The notes beneath the pieces were generated by a model that did no database searches, had not been told where the DNA came from, and saw nothing but the letters and a program-made list of their open reading frames with translations. Source: Pseudomonadota bacterium (GTDB lineage: Bacteria; Pseudomonadota; Alphaproteobacteria; Rhizobiales; Xanthobacteraceae). Taken from it: a stretch of DNA of 64,000 nucleotides. Each line of letters opens with the position of its first letter. The stretch's first letter is position 1. The stretch spans positions 56,168-120,167 of the forward strand of contig JAEWJH010000036.1 in NCBI GenBank assembly GCA_023386635.1, in the 5' to 3' direction. Positions 26,169 through 34,529 of this stretch are shown here, in pieces. A program made the position numbers and the translations under genes.

Positions 26169-27152
26169 TCACCGTGCGACGATCGGCTGCGCCTCCAGCA
26201 CCGGCTCGCGCACCTTGACGTCGACGAACGGCGAGCCTTCCTCGAACCAGGTCTTGGGCGCCGGCTGGCCCCACAGGGTCTGGCGCTGCGGATCGCGCAG
26301 CGACCAGCGCAGCGGTTCGAGATCGGGATCGACGGTGAGATAGTCCGACGTGAACAGCTCGACCCGATGATTGTCGGGGTCGCGGCAGTACAGGAAGAAC
26401 GCATTGGAGATGCCGTGCCGGCCCGGCCCGCGCTCCATATTGGCGAGGAAACCGGACGAAGCCATCACGTCGCAGATATGCAGGATGTCCAGCGCGGAGG
26501 CGGTCCATACGCCGATGTGGTGCAGGCGCGGGCCGCGCCCGTTGGTGAAGGCGAGGTCGTGGACGTTGCCCTTGCGGTGCATCCACACCGCCCAGAGCTT
26601 CGGATCGTCGCCGTCGGTCTCGGTGTATTCGGTGAGACGGAAGCCGAGCGACGTGTAGAAGTCGTAGGAGGCCTGCACGTCCGGCGTGAAGCAATTGATG
26701 TGGTCGATGCGCTGGATGCGCGCGCCGCGATATTCGGCATAGCGGCGGATCAGGCACTCGGCCTTGTCCATGCTGGCGTAGAATTCGAGCGGCATGCCGA
26801 GCGGGTCGGAGGCGCGCAGGGTACGGCCCTGATAGGGCACGGTCTCGAACGCGGCCGGGAGGCCGCGCTGATTGAACCAGCGCGCGGCGCGGTCGAGGTC
26901 CTCCTCGCTCGCCACCTTGAAGCCGAGCCTGTGCACGCACGGCTCGTCGGATTTCAGCAGCCGGATCGAATGGTGTCCGCGCTCCTCGACCGCGCGCAGA
27001 TACAGCGCCTCCGGCGTTTCGGCGGTGACGATATAGCCGAGGCAGTCAACATAGAAAGCGCGGGTGCGGCCGATGTCGCGCGAACCGAACGAGACATGGC
27101 TGGCGCGGACGATATTGAACGGCGGATCGAAGACCGGCGGCTTGATCGGCAT
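26169..27152 (-). CDS. Extradiol ring-cleavage dioxygenase, homoprotocatechuate 2,3-dioxygenase-like (VOC type)
   Basis: A 327-residue two-domain type I extradiol dioxygenase. Metal ligands are visible as His151 (RIDHINCF), His211 or 212 (LHHIGVW) and Glu265 (HRVELF); an acid-base His198 (VHDL), His246 and Tyr255 fall where homoprotocatechuate dioxygenase has its second-sphere residues. It should cleave a catechol meta to the hydroxyls with Fe or Mn and O2. Downstream of a CMH-isomerase gene by 66 bp, which supports a homoprotocatechuate-type (hpaD) role, but another substituted catechol is possible. Confidence 0.84.
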   Translation of the reverse strand: MPIKPPVFDPPFNIVRASHVSFGSRDIGRTRAFYVDCLGYIVTAETPEALYLRAVEERGHHSIRLLKSDEPCVHRLGFKVASEEDLDRAARWFNQRGLPAAFETVPYQGRTLRASDPLGMPLEFYASMDKAECLIRRYAEYRGARIQRIDHINCFTPDVQASYDFYTSLGFRLTEYTETDGDDPKLWAVWMHRKGNVHDLAFTNGRGPRLHHIGVWTASALDILHICDVMASSGFLANMERGPGRHGISNAFFLYCRDPDNHRVELFTSDYLTVDPDLEPLRWSLRDPQRQTLWGQPAPKTWFEEGSPFVDVKVREPVLEAQPIVAR

Positions 27153-27218
27153 GGTCGAGTTTTTCCCTTTGGGCGTGACCTTTTCGGAAAGCCGCTTCCC
27201 ATTTTTTCGAATCGCGGC

Positions 27219-27605
27219 CTAGGCGGCGCGGCCGGCGGCGGAGCGAACCGTGTTTTTGCGCGCGGTGATGTTGTCGATCTCCTCGATCTCGACGGTGATC
27301 GCGGTCGGATGCGTCTCGAACGCGCGCGTCATGCGCTTGTCGATTGCCGCGAGCAGCGCCTCGGCCAGCGCGGTGCGCTGCTGCTCGCTGCGGCCGATCC
27401 GCAGCCGCGCGGTGACGTGGACGAAGGCATTGGCCGGATTGCCGTCGCCTACGCGGACATTGTCGCGCCGCTCGGCGCGGGTGCGGATCGCCGCGACGTC
27501 GGCCACCTTGCTGTCGATCGCGCAGCGATGCACGTCGTCGAGCAGGCCGGAAACGTCGAGCCTGTCTTCGAGGTTGGCGGAATATTCCACGATCACATGC
27601 GGCAT
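27219..27605 (-). CDS. hpaF: 5-carboxymethyl-2-hydroxymuconate isomerase-like protein
   Basis: A 128-residue protein of the CHMI/tautomerase fold. The ATG at 27605 leaves Pro as the mature N-terminal residue (MPHVIVEYSANL), the catalytic base of the family; the longer frame would bury it. The Arg-rich middle and FVHVTARLRIGRS fit the CHMI family. It should tautomerise the product of the dioxygenase-dehydrogenase steps. Transcribed leftward from the divergent promoter at 27642-27695. Confidence 0.82.
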   Translation of the reverse strand: MPHVIVEYSANLEDRLDVSGLLDDVHRCAIDSKVADVAAIRTRAERRDNVRVGDGNPANAFVHVTARLRIGRSEQQRTALAEALLAAIDKRMTRAFETHPTAITVEIEEIDNITARKNTVRSAAGRAA

Positions 27606-27641
27606 GATGCTGCTCCCGGCCGGCTCGCCATGCCGCGGCGA

Positions 27642-27695
27642 TTGACGCCCCACGGCAGATGCTTAACATGTTAAAGGTCTGGCGGAAGCCGTCAA
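27642..27695. promoter_or_regulatory. Face-to-face divergent promoters sharing the palindrome TTAACATGTTAA
   Basis: The perfect 12-bp palindrome TTAACATGTTAA is at 27663-27674. Rightward, TTGACG (27642-27647), a 16-base spacer and TAACAT (27664-27669); leftward, TTGACG (27695-27690), a 16-base spacer and TAACAT (27673-27668). Both -10 boxes are halves of the palindrome. A MarR-type dimer bound there would shut both units at once; the HpaR-like gene is the second gene on the right. Confidence 0.65.
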
Positions 27696-27727
27696 GCGGC
27701 CGGGGACGGGTGGTAAAAGGGACGATC

Positions 27728-28579
27728 ATGAAGCTCGCAAGCTATCGGCTTCGCGGACGGGAGAGCTACGGCGCGGTCATCGGCGACGGGATCGTCGAGC
27801 TGAAATCGCGGATGCCGAAATATCCGACCCTGCTCGACGTGTTGCGCGGCGGCGTGCTGGCGCAGGCGAAAGCCTGTGCGCAGAGCGTGCGCCCCGACGC
27901 GCCGCTGGCGGAGGTCGAGCTGTTGCCGCCGCTGCATGCGCCGGAAAAAATCCTGTGCATCGGCATCAACTATGCCAACCGCAACAAGGATTATGATTTT
28001 GCCGATGCGCCGACCTATCCGAGCATGTTCTATCGCGCGCCGGCTTCGCTGGTCGGCAGCGGGCAAAGCCTGCTGATCCCGGCGGAGTCCGAGCAACTCG
28101 ATTACGAAGGCGAGATCGCCCTGGTAATCGGCAAGGGTGGGCGGCGTATCGCCCGCGCCAATGCGTATGAGCACATCGCCGGGTTCACGCTTTGCAATGA
28201 GGGAACGATCCGCGACTGGATCCGCCACGGCAAATTCAACGTCACGCAGGGCAAGAACTGGGATGCCACCGGCAGTATCGGCCCGTGGATCGTCACCACC
28301 GACGAGATCGACCCGGCGCAGCCGTTGCATCTCACGGTATCGCTGAATGGCACCCTCACCCAGGACGACACCACGTCCAACATGATCTTCCCGTTCGCGG
28401 AACTGATCCGCTACGTCAGCACCTTCATGACGCTGAAGCCGGGCGACATCATCTCCACCGGCACGCCGGTCAAGCGCGACAAGACCGAAACGCCGGTCTG
28501 GCTCAAGGCCGGCGACGTGCTGGAGATTTCGGTGCCGGAGATCGGCGTGTTGCGCAACACGGTTGCAGCCGAACGATGA
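27728..28579 (+). CDS. Fumarylacetoacetate hydrolase family protein (HpaG-like)
   Basis: A 283-residue FAH-fold enzyme. LCIGINYANRN, the metal ligands in YEGEIALVIG and NEGTIRDWI, and the C-terminal GDIISTGTPV are family marks; Mg or Mn binds the Glu-Glu-Asp set. In homoprotocatechuate pathways this family does the decarboxylation/isomerisation (HpaG); other members cleave acylpyruvates. The ATG at 27728 is the start because the family begins with MKLASYR and the upstream frame contains the promoter. Its stop overlaps the MarR start as ATGA. Confidence 0.85.
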   Translation: MKLASYRLRGRESYGAVIGDGIVELKSRMPKYPTLLDVLRGGVLAQAKACAQSVRPDAPLAEVELLPPLHAPEKILCIGINYANRNKDYDFADAPTYPSMFYRAPASLVGSGQSLLIPAESEQLDYEGEIALVIGKGGRRIARANAYEHIAGFTLCNEGTIRDWIRHGKFNVTQGKNWDATGSIGPWIVTTDEIDPAQPLHLTVSLNGTLTQDDTTSNMIFPFAELIRYVSTFMTLKPGDIISTGTPVKRDKTETPVWLKAGDVLEISVPEIGVLRNTVAAER

Positions 28580-29115
28580 GCGGCCCGATCCGTCCGTTCG
28601 AGCGCTCGCTTCCAATGCAACTGATGCGCGCGCGCGAGGCGGTGATGGCGCGGTTCCGCCCGCATCTCAAGGCGCGCGATCTTTCGGATCAGCAATGGCG
28701 CATCATCCGCGCGTTGAGCGAGACGGATGCGCTCGCGATCGCCGAACTGTCGGCGCGCTGCTGCATCCATCCGGCGTCGCTCTCGCGAATGCTGCCGGCG
28801 CTGGAACAGGATGGCCTCATCATGCGCGAGGGCCATGCGCGCGATCAGCGCCGCAGCGTGATGTCGCTCACCTCGCGCGGGCGTCGTTTGTTCCAGGAAA
28901 TGGGACCGGAATCGGAAGCGATCTATGCCGCGCTGGCGCGCGAGGTCGGTGCGGCGCGGCTGTCACAATTATATGTCATGCTCGACGCGCTGATCGCGAC
29001 ACTCGAACAGGCGCCGGTTGTCAATCAAAAAGTCGTTCCGAAAAAAATGACGTCGCAAAAATCACGGGTTGCCAAAGCCGCCAGCCGCGCTAGGAGTGCG
29101 CGATCGAAACGATAG
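28576..29115 (+). CDS. hpaR: MarR family regulator, HpaR-like
   Basis: A 179-residue MarR protein. The winged helix is SDQQWRIIRALSETDALAIAELSARCCIHPASLSRMLPALEQDGLIMREGHARDQR with the wing D-QRRSVMSLT, as in homoprotocatechuate-operon regulators (HpaR/HpcR), which release DNA when an aromatic acid binds. The last 35 residues are a Lys/Arg/Ser-rich tail absent from typical members. Start ATG at 28576 is translationally coupled to the FAH gene. Likely target: the palindrome at 27663-27674. Confidence 0.84.
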   Translation: MSGPIRPFERSLPMQLMRAREAVMARFRPHLKARDLSDQQWRIIRALSETDALAIAELSARCCIHPASLSRMLPALEQDGLIMREGHARDQRRSVMSLTSRGRRLFQEMGPESEAIYAALAREVGAARLSQLYVMLDALIATLEQAPVVNQKVVPKKMTSQKSRVAKAASRARSARSKR

Positions 29116-29131
29116 AGTTCAACGTCACCTC

Positions 29132-29977
29132 ATGACGACAGACGAAAAACGCGCCGCCTGTGTGATCGGCTGGCCCGCCGGTCATTCCCGGTCGCCGCTG
29201 ATCCATAACTACTGGATCAAGCAACATCAGTTCAATGCGGAGTATCGCAAGGAGCCGGTGCCGCCGGAAGAGTTCGCCGCTTTCGTGCAGTCGCTGCGCG
29301 AGCGCGGTTATGTCGGCGCGAATGTCACGCTGCCGCACAAGGAAGCGGCGCTGAAACTGAGCAAGCCCGACGATCGCGCGACCGGCGTCGGCGCGGCCAA
29401 CACGCTCTATTATGAAGGCGACGTGCTGCGCTCGACCAATACCGATGTCGAGGGTTTCCTCGCCAATCTCGATGCCACCGTGTCGGGTTGGGATCGCGGC
29501 CTTGAATCCGCGGTGGTGCTCGGCGCCGGCGGCGCGGCACGCGCGGTGGTCTATGCGCTGCTGGCGCGCGGCGCTGAACGCATTCATGTGGTCAACCGTA
29601 ATGTCGAACGCGCGCAGGTACTGGCCAAGCGTTACGGCAAAGCGGTGCGGGCCGCGCGGTGGGAGGAGATGACCGGGCTTCTTGGCGCGGCCGGCATTCT
29701 GGTGAACACGACCGCGGCGGGCATGACCGGGCAGCCGCCGCTCGAGGTCAATCTGCGCTGCGCCGATTCCACCGTGATCGCGGAACTGGTCTACGACCCG
29801 CTGGAAACCGGCCTGTTGAAGCTGGCGCGCGACCGCGGGCTGCGCACCGCGGACGGTCTTGGCATGCTGCTGCATCAGGCCGTGCGCGGCTTCGAACTCT
29901 GGTTCGGCGTGAAGCCGGAGGTGACGCCGGAACTGCGCGCGCTGGTCGAGGCTGACCTGCGCAAGCCGGCCGCCTGA
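29132..29977 (+). CDS. aroE: Shikimate dehydrogenase
   Basis: A 281-residue enzyme. The substrate site is GHSRSPLIHNYW (Ser-x-Ser), the catalytic Lys lies in NVTLPHKEAA, GVGAANTLYY and TDVEGF follow, and the NADP loop is LGAGGAARAVVYALL with NRNVERA as the NADP-selective segment. It reduces 3-dehydroshikimate. It lies 16 bp behind the MarR gene, so it seems co-transcribed with catabolic genes; it may be the second, quinate/shikimate-catabolic copy or simply the biosynthetic AroE in an unusual place. Confidence 0.87.
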   Translation: MTTDEKRAACVIGWPAGHSRSPLIHNYWIKQHQFNAEYRKEPVPPEEFAAFVQSLRERGYVGANVTLPHKEAALKLSKPDDRATGVGAANTLYYEGDVLRSTNTDVEGFLANLDATVSGWDRGLESAVVLGAGGAARAVVYALLARGAERIHVVNRNVERAQVLAKRYGKAVRAARWEEMTGLLGAAGILVNTTAAGMTGQPPLEVNLRCADSTVIAELVYDPLETGLLKLARDRGLRTADGLGMLLHQAVRGFELWFGVKPEVTPELRALVEADLRKPAA

Positions 29978-30059
29978 CGTCGGGAATAGTCGGACGGAGC
30001 CGGGGTTTGTCCGGATGCGCGGTGCCGCGGCGGCGCCGCCGGTTCCCGGAGGCGTCCCC

Positions 30060-30674
30060 ATGTCCCTATCCATCATCGTCAGGGCCGTCACGCTGTGTGC
30101 CGGGCTCGGCCTCGCAAGCCCGGCTCTGGCGCAGGCGCCGCAATCCACCCGCATCCGAGGGCAGGTCACAGCCGTCGACGGCAATGTCCTGACCGTCAAG
30201 ACGCGCAGCGGCGCTGACACCAAAGTGGCGCTGACATCCGACGCCAGTGTGATGGCATTCGTGCCGGCGACTATCGGCGACGTGAAGGCCGGCTCTTATG
30301 TTGGCGTGACCGCGATGCCGGAGCCGGATGGCTCGCAGCGCGCGCTGGCGATCCATATTTTTCCTGAAGCGATGCGTGGCGTCGGCGAGGGACATCGGCC
30401 GTGGGACCTGCGGCCCAATAGCACCATGACCAACGCCGCCGTCGACTCCACCGTGTCCAGTGTCGATGGACAGACGCTGGTGGTGAAATACAAGGACGGC
30501 GAGAAGAAAGTGCTGGTGTCGCCGCAGACGCCGATTGTCTCTTACGCCAAGGGCGATCGCGCCGAGATCAAGCCGGGCGCGCAGGTGATCGTGATGGCGG
30601 CGACGAAGAAGCCGGACGGATCCCTCGAAGCCAACCGCATCAATGTCGGGCGCGGTGTGACGCCGCCGATGTAA
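30060..30674 (+). CDS. Secreted protein with two internal OB-like repeats (DUF5666-like)
   Basis: A 204-residue protein. Residues 1-24 form a Sec signal peptide ending ALA. The mature part has two copies of a module: VDGNVLTVKTRSGADTKVAL near residue 40 and VDGQTLVVKYKDGEKKVLV near residue 135, each followed by a TPIVSY/ASVMAF strand and a PG(A/D)-K-G-Y/QVIV strand. This looks like the DUF5666 beta-barrel. Periplasmic, function unknown. GGAGG lies about 9 bases before the ATG. Confidence 0.7.
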   Translation: MSLSIIVRAVTLCAGLGLASPALAQAPQSTRIRGQVTAVDGNVLTVKTRSGADTKVALTSDASVMAFVPATIGDVKAGSYVGVTAMPEPDGSQRALAIHIFPEAMRGVGEGHRPWDLRPNSTMTNAAVDSTVSSVDGQTLVVKYKDGEKKVLVSPQTPIVSYAKGDRAEIKPGAQVIVMAATKKPDGSLEANRINVGRGVTPPM

Positions 30675-30680
30675 CGGCTT

Positions 30681-32003
30681 TCAGTGCTCGCCGGCGAAAT
30701 GCGAGCGGCGGATATGGCGCACCAGGCCCCAGATCGCCAGCGCCGCGAGCGGGACGAAGCCGGCGATGACGAAAGTCGGCTCGACCTGGATCAGGCCGGC
30801 GTCATGAGCGCCTTTGACGATGTAGCCGAACAGCCCGACCACATAATAAGTGATCGCGGCGACCGACAGGCCTTCGACCGTCGCTTGCAGGCGAAGCTGC
30901 AACCGTGTGCGCTCGTTCATCGAGGTTAGCAGATCGCGGTTCTGCCGCTCCAGTTCGACGTCGACGCGCGTGCGCAACAGATTGGCCGTCCGCGCCAACT
31001 TGCGTGAGAGGTTCGCCTGCCGCTCCTCGGTGGTGATGCAGGTGCGCATCGCCGGCGCCATGCGCCGTGCGAGGAATGAAGACCAGGTGGGCAGGCCGCC
31101 GACCTTGCGCTCGCCGATGGTCTGCAATCGCAGATGCACGATCTCGTTGTAGGCGCGGCTCGCGCCGAAGCGGAACAGGCTCGCGGTGGCGCCGGCTTCC
31201 AGTTCGGCGGCAAGCGCAGTCAATTCATCGAGCAGCCGGTGGTTGTCGGTGAGCACGGAGGTGCCGCGCATCTCTTCGGTGATTTCCGCGAGCCGCCGCT
31301 CGATGGCGTTGATCGACGGCGACAGCCGATGCGATTCCGGCAGGCCGAGCAGCGCGAGTGTGCGATAGGTTTCGAGTTCGATCACCCGCTGCACCAGCGC
31401 GCCGGCGCGCTCGGCGCCAAGGCCTCGGTCGACGATCAGCACGCGCACGAAGCCGCCGGGATCGATTTGGAAATCTGTCGCGAACAGCGCCAGGCTGTCG
31501 GAGTTTTCCGCGACCGCGAGGCTCGCGCGGTCGAACAGTTTTTCCGGCGGCGTCTTGAGCGCGCTATCGGCAACGAGGTGGACGTCGAGCGCGACGAGGA
31601 GGGGACCAGGCTGCGGCAGTTCCGCCATCGGCGCGGCGAGCGCCGTCGCCGGCGGATGGAATGGCGGCTGGGCCGGGGACGGCAGCTCCCAGGTATAGGT
31701 GGTGAATTCGGAATGCTGCTCCCAGCGCATCACCGTTCCGCCGAAGGTGACGCGATGCTGCCGGTCGCTGGGTTTGGGCGCGGTGAGCCCGCGCCGTTCG
31801 CAGAACATGGCGAGCGCGGTTTGATCCGCCGTGGCGCGCCCTCCCGATGTGTCGAACGCGAAATGCAGAATGCGGCGCGGTGTCTCGATGGCCGTGAACG
31901 GCCGGGCATGGACTTCGCCGAGGATCGCGGCGCGCAAGGGATGCGCCGCCAGATGACGCACGCCTTCGCCGATCGATACGTCTGCGCCCATATGCGCGCT
32001 CAT
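30681..32003 (-). CDS. DUF3422 family membrane protein
   Basis: A 440-residue protein. The N-terminal half starts HPLRAAILGEVHARPF, a hallmark of DUF3422. The middle is helical (residues 230-380, possible coiled coil with many Arg/Glu). Two transmembrane helices close the protein: VAAITYYVVGLFGYIVKGA and FVIAGFVPLAALAIWGLV. Function is unknown; the family is spread in Alpha- and Betaproteobacteria. Stop lies 6 bp from the stop of the convergent secreted-protein gene. Confidence 0.85.
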   Translation of the reverse strand: MSAHMGADVSIGEGVRHLAAHPLRAAILGEVHARPFTAIETPRRILHFAFDTSGGRATADQTALAMFCERRGLTAPKPSDRQHRVTFGGTVMRWEQHSEFTTYTWELPSPAQPPFHPPATALAAPMAELPQPGPLLVALDVHLVADSALKTPPEKLFDRASLAVAENSDSLALFATDFQIDPGGFVRVLIVDRGLGAERAGALVQRVIELETYRTLALLGLPESHRLSPSINAIERRLAEITEEMRGTSVLTDNHRLLDELTALAAELEAGATASLFRFGASRAYNEIVHLRLQTIGERKVGGLPTWSSFLARRMAPAMRTCITTEERQANLSRKLARTANLLRTRVDVELERQNRDLLTSMNERTRLQLRLQATVEGLSVAAITYYVVGLFGYIVKGAHDAGLIQVEPTFVIAGFVPLAALAIWGLVRHIRRSHFAGEH

Positions 32004-32211
32004 CTCCGCCCCCCTTCATCGGTCGCCGCACGAGGATGTGATGTCCGCAAGACAGCCCGCTCCCCGAAATGCCCAATCGATAGGCAGGCATCATGCCAAA
32101 ATGTGAGCGCGGCGCCAGCGAGTGCCGCGTTCTGCGGCGTTAGCTGTTGGTCGAAGGCAGCTTTTCCGCATCGATAGCGTCCAACATCCGGTTTTGCCAG
32201 CAAGCGGACAT

Positions 32212-32227
32212 TGGCACGCCGATTGCA
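32212..32227 (+). promoter_or_regulatory. Sigma-54 (RpoN) promoter of the cyanate/nitrate operon
   Basis: TGGCACG (32212-32218), four bases, then TTGCA (32223-32227) match the -24/-12 consensus TGGCACG-N4-TTGCW at every position. The predicted start, about 12 bases after the -12 GC, leaves roughly 40 bases before the ATG at 32277. Sigma-54 dependence implies an enhancer-binding activator such as NtrC; I cannot point to its site in 32004-32211. Confidence 0.85.
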
Positions 32228-32276
32228 AACCCCGAGTGGTCGCGCCGGCATGGCGCAACGTGTTGGGGAGCGCGCG

Positions 32277-33656
32277 ATGTCCATGTTCGATGATGCATTC
32301 GATTCGAAGCGCCATCTGATGACGGCGGGTTGCAGCTGCGGTCGTCATGCCGATCAGGCGGCGCACGAGCGCGATACGCAGCTTCAGTGCGTGGCCTCGA
32401 GCGAGGATGACCGTTTCCGTGGCGTCGTCGCCTCGGCAGTGGTGCGCGCGATGTTTCCGCAGGATGCGGGGCGGCGCGCTTTCCTGAAAGCGGTCGGAGC
32501 CTCAACCGCGCTCGCCGCGATCGGCCAGTTCTTTCCGCTCGGGACGGCCACCGAAGTCTTCGCCGCCGCGGGACCGCCGGAGAAGAAGGACCTCAAGGTC
32601 GGCTTCATTCCCATCACTTGCGCAACGCCGATCATCATGGCGAAGCCGATGGGCTTCTATGAGAAGCATGGCCTGAATGTCGACGTGATCAAGACGGCCG
32701 GATGGGCGGTGATCCGCGACAAGACTATCAACAAGGAATACGACGCGGCGCACATGCTTTCGCCGATGCCGATCGCGATCACCATGGGCGCGGGGTCGAA
32801 CCCGATCCCGTACACCATGCCGGCGGTGGAGAATATCAACGGCCAGGCGATCACGCTGGCCATGAAGCACAAGGACAGGCGCGATCCGAAAAGCTGGAAA
32901 GGCATGAAATTCGCCGTGCCGTTCGACTATTCGATGCACAATTATCTGCTGCGCTATTATCTGGCGGAGCACGGAATCGATCCCGATGCCGACGTGCAGA
33001 TCCGCGCTGTGCCGCCGCCGGACATGGTGGCGAATCTGCGCGCCGACAATATCGACGGCTTCCTCGCGCCGGATCCGGTGAACCAGCGCGCCGTCTATGA
33101 CGGCGTTGGCTTCATCCATATCCTGTCCAAGGAAATCTGGGACCGGCATCCCTGCTGCGCCTTCGCTGCCTCGCAGGAATTCGTCACCGCGTCGCCGAAC
33201 ACCTATGCCGCTCTGCTGAAAGCGCTCATCGATGCGACCGCTTTCGCCACCAAGGCGGAAAACCGCAAGCAGATCGCAGAAGCGATCGCGCCGGCAAATT
33301 ATCTCAATCAGCCGGTGACGGTGGTCGAGCAGGTGCTGACCGGAACCTATGCCGACGGTCTCGGTAACGTGAAGACGGTCGCCGACCGCATCGATTTCGA
33401 TCCGTTCCCGTGGCAGTCCTTCGCCGTCTGGATCATGACGCAGATGAAACGCTGGGGTCAGATCAAGGGCGATGTGGATTATCAGAAGATCGCCCAGCAG
33501 GTGTTCCTCGCCACCGACACGTCGAAGCTGATGAAGGAAGTCGGGCTGACGCCGCCTGCCGCGACGTCAAAGAGCTTCTCGGTAATGGGCAAGATCTTCG
33601 ACCCGTCGAAGCCCGAAGACTATCTCGCCAGCTTCAAGATCAGGAAATCGGCGTGA
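32277..33656 (+). CDS. Cyanate/nitrate ABC transporter substrate-binding protein (CmpA/NrtA family), Tat-exported
   Basis: A 459-residue binding protein. GGGGAG lies 7-12 bases before the ATG. Residues 15-45 hold a Cys/His-rich stretch (CSCGRHADQAAHE) ahead of a twin-arginine signal, GRRAFLKAVGASTALAAIGQF, near residues 67-87. The mature domain KDLKVGFIPITCATPIIMAKPMGFYEKHGL is that of NrtA/CynA/CmpA. It binds nitrate, nitrite or cyanate in the periplasm. With the permease, ATPase and cyanase genes downstream, cyanate is the most likely cargo (CynA). Confidence 0.85.
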   Translation: MSMFDDAFDSKRHLMTAGCSCGRHADQAAHERDTQLQCVASSEDDRFRGVVASAVVRAMFPQDAGRRAFLKAVGASTALAAIGQFFPLGTATEVFAAAGPPEKKDLKVGFIPITCATPIIMAKPMGFYEKHGLNVDVIKTAGWAVIRDKTINKEYDAAHMLSPMPIAITMGAGSNPIPYTMPAVENINGQAITLAMKHKDRRDPKSWKGMKFAVPFDYSMHNYLLRYYLAEHGIDPDADVQIRAVPPPDMVANLRADNIDGFLAPDPVNQRAVYDGVGFIHILSKEIWDRHPCCAFAASQEFVTASPNTYAALLKALIDATAFATKAENRKQIAEAIAPANYLNQPVTVVEQVLTGTYADGLGNVKTVADRIDFDPFPWQSFAVWIMTQMKRWGQIKGDVDYQKIAQQVFLATDTSKLMKEVGLTPPAATSKSFSVMGKIFDPSKPEDYLASFKIRKSA

Positions 33657-33684
33657 TGGCGCGCGTCTGCGACAGGGGCGCACC

Positions 33685-34524
33685 ATGATCCGCTCGCTCT
33701 CGGCGCGCGCGGCCGTCATGTCGGTCGCATTGCTCGTGGTGTTTCTGGCGATATGGCAACTGGCCACGCAGTCGATCGGGCCGACGCAACAGATGTCGCC
33801 GGAATACGCCAAGCTGATGGGCGTGACCGCGACGCAGGGCAAATCGGCGATGCCCGGTCCGCTCGATGTCGGCAGGACGCTGTGGCAGCATCTGAAAAGC
33901 CCGTTCTACGACAAAGGGCCGAACGACAAGGGCGTCGGCATCCAGATCGCCTATTCGATCGCGCGCGTGATGATCGGCTATCTGCTGGCGGTGGCCGTCG
34001 CCATTCCGCTCGGTTTTCTGATTGGCATGTCGCCGTTGATGAGCCGGGCGCTCGATCCCTTCATCCAGATTCTCAAGCCGATCTCGCCGCTCGCCTGGAT
34101 GCCGCTCGCGCTCTATACGATCAAGGATTCGAACCTGTCGGCGATCTTCGTGATCTTCATCTGCTCCTTGTGGCCGATGCTGATCAATACGGCGTTCGGC
34201 GTCTCGTCAGTTCGGAAAGAATGGCTCAACGTCGCGCGCACGCTGGAGGTCGGATCGTTCCGCCGCGCCTTCACGGTGATCCTGCCGGCCGCCGCGCCGA
34301 CCATTCTCACCGGCATGCGCATTTCCATCGGCATCGCCTGGCTCGTCATCGTTGCCGCGGAGATGCTCGTCGGCGGGACGGGCATCGGTTACTGGGTCTG
34401 GAACGAATGGAATAATTTATCGATCACCAATGTCATCAACGCGATCTTGCTGATCGGATTGGTGGGGATGGTGCTCGATCAGGTGCTGGCGCGCTGCGCG
34501 CGGCTCGTGACCTTTCCGGAGTGA
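33685..34524 (+). CDS. Cyanate/nitrate ABC transporter permease
   Basis: A 279-residue inner-membrane permease of the NrtB/SsuC type with six hydrophobic segments and the ATPase-contact loop EWLNVARTLEVGSFRRAFTVILPAAAPTILTGMR. It begins 28 bp after the binding-protein stop. Residues 28-75 form a long periplasmic insertion after helix 1, as in NrtB. Confidence 0.87.
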   Translation: MIRSLSARAAVMSVALLVVFLAIWQLATQSIGPTQQMSPEYAKLMGVTATQGKSAMPGPLDVGRTLWQHLKSPFYDKGPNDKGVGIQIAYSIARVMIGYLLAVAVAIPLGFLIGMSPLMSRALDPFIQILKPISPLAWMPLALYTIKDSNLSAIFVIFICSLWPMLINTAFGVSSVRKEWLNVARTLEVGSFRRAFTVILPAAAPTILTGMRISIGIAWLVIVAAEMLVGGTGIGYWVWNEWNNLSITNVINAILLIGLVGMVLDQVLARCARLVTFPE

Positions 34525-34529
34525 CGGCG

